Shown here: in pieces, positions 5,637 through 5,806 of the stretch
Position numbering within the stretch: position 1 is the stretch's first letter
Layout of the letters: each line of letters begins with the position of its first letter
Assembly: GCA_937959175.1 (NCBI GenBank)
Contig: CALGAS010000295.1
Coordinates: forward strand, 1 to 5,806
Direction: 5' to 3'
Length of the DNA: 5,806 nucleotides
Origin: an uncultured bacterium
GTDB lineage: Bacteria > Planctomycetota > Planctomycetia > Pirellulales > UBA1268
Notes under the pieces: generated by a model
Databases searched by the model: none
What the model was told of the DNA's origin: nothing
What the model saw: the letters and a program-made list of their open reading frames with translations, nothing else
Made by a program: the position numbers and the translations under genes

Positions 5637-5806
5637 GGGGCGGCCCTCCGGGGCTGGGCGGCCGCCGCAGGGCCGCCGAGGTTCAGGAGGGGCAGCAGTT
5701 GCTTGGCCTCCTCGTCGAGCACGATCGTGCCCCCGAGCCGCGGCAGGAGGTCCCGCATCGTCTCGAGGTAGAGCCTGCGACGGGTTACCTCCGGAGCCTT
5801 TTCGTA
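5633..5806 (-). CDS. hflK: HflK, C-terminal end (5' part outside window)
   Basis: The last 57 codons are visible and the frame is open to the window edge. The residues YEKAPEVTRRRLYLETMRDLLPRL match the HflK C-terminal coiled-coil end ('Y-x-x-APEVTR-x-RLYLETM-x-x-VL'), followed by IVLDEEAKQLLPLLNLGG and an alanine/proline/arginine tail. It partners HflC in the FtsH-regulating complex. Its TGA shares bases with the GTG of hflC. It is too short in this window to judge the SPFH domain. Confidence 0.88.
   Translation of the reverse strand, partial: YEKAPEVTRRRLYLETMRDLLPRLGGTIVLDEEAKQLLPLLNLGGPAAAAQPRRAAP

Noticed and set aside
4413..5771. Long + strand open frames opposite hflC
   Set aside because: They are antisense shadows caused by the G/C third-position bias of hflC; their translations show no domain and hflC matches its family throughout.

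Overview
This is a GC-rich bacterial chromosome segment. Coding regions are dense, third codon positions are mostly G or C, GTG starts are common and Shine-Dalgarno sites are present at only some genes. A PEP-CTERM anchored exported protein, a small cysteine-tailed exported protein and the hflK-hflC/Bax-inhibitor neighbourhood fit a planctomycete (Pirellulales-like) best. That assignment is an inference, because PEP-CTERM proteins also occur in Verrucomicrobia, cyanobacteria and proteobacteria.

Left flank (1-1227): the 3' end of an APC-family amino-acid permease, then a gene for a small exported protein with a probable NTF2-like fold, both on the + strand, followed by a hairpin-rich non-coding stretch.

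Middle (1228-3574): this looks like a small genomic island integrated in a tRNA gene. A complete tRNA with anticodon CAT (probably tRNA-Ile2, read on the - strand) lies at 3533-3605. An exact 42-bp copy of its 3' part, from the start of the anticodon loop to the discriminator base, lies at 1228-1269 in the same orientation. The repeat unit is 2305 bp and no recombinase is visible inside it. Cargo from left to right is a DUF4160-DUF2442 overlapping pair, an 82-residue - strand gene with the stub of a cut-off upstream gene, a PEP-CTERM gene that has lost its signal peptide, a short + strand coding remnant, and a 58-residue two-helix membrane protein on the - strand. The patchwork of intact small genes and cut ends suggests repeated insertion and deletion at this spot.

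Right flank (3575-5806), all on the - strand: the intact tRNA, a seven-helix Bax inhibitor-1/YccA-family protein, hflC, and the end of hflK. hflK and hflC overlap by 4 bp and are translationally coupled. In E. coli, HflK-HflC control the membrane protease FtsH, and the BI-1 family member YccA is an FtsH substrate and modulator, so this cluster makes functional sense as membrane-protein quality control.
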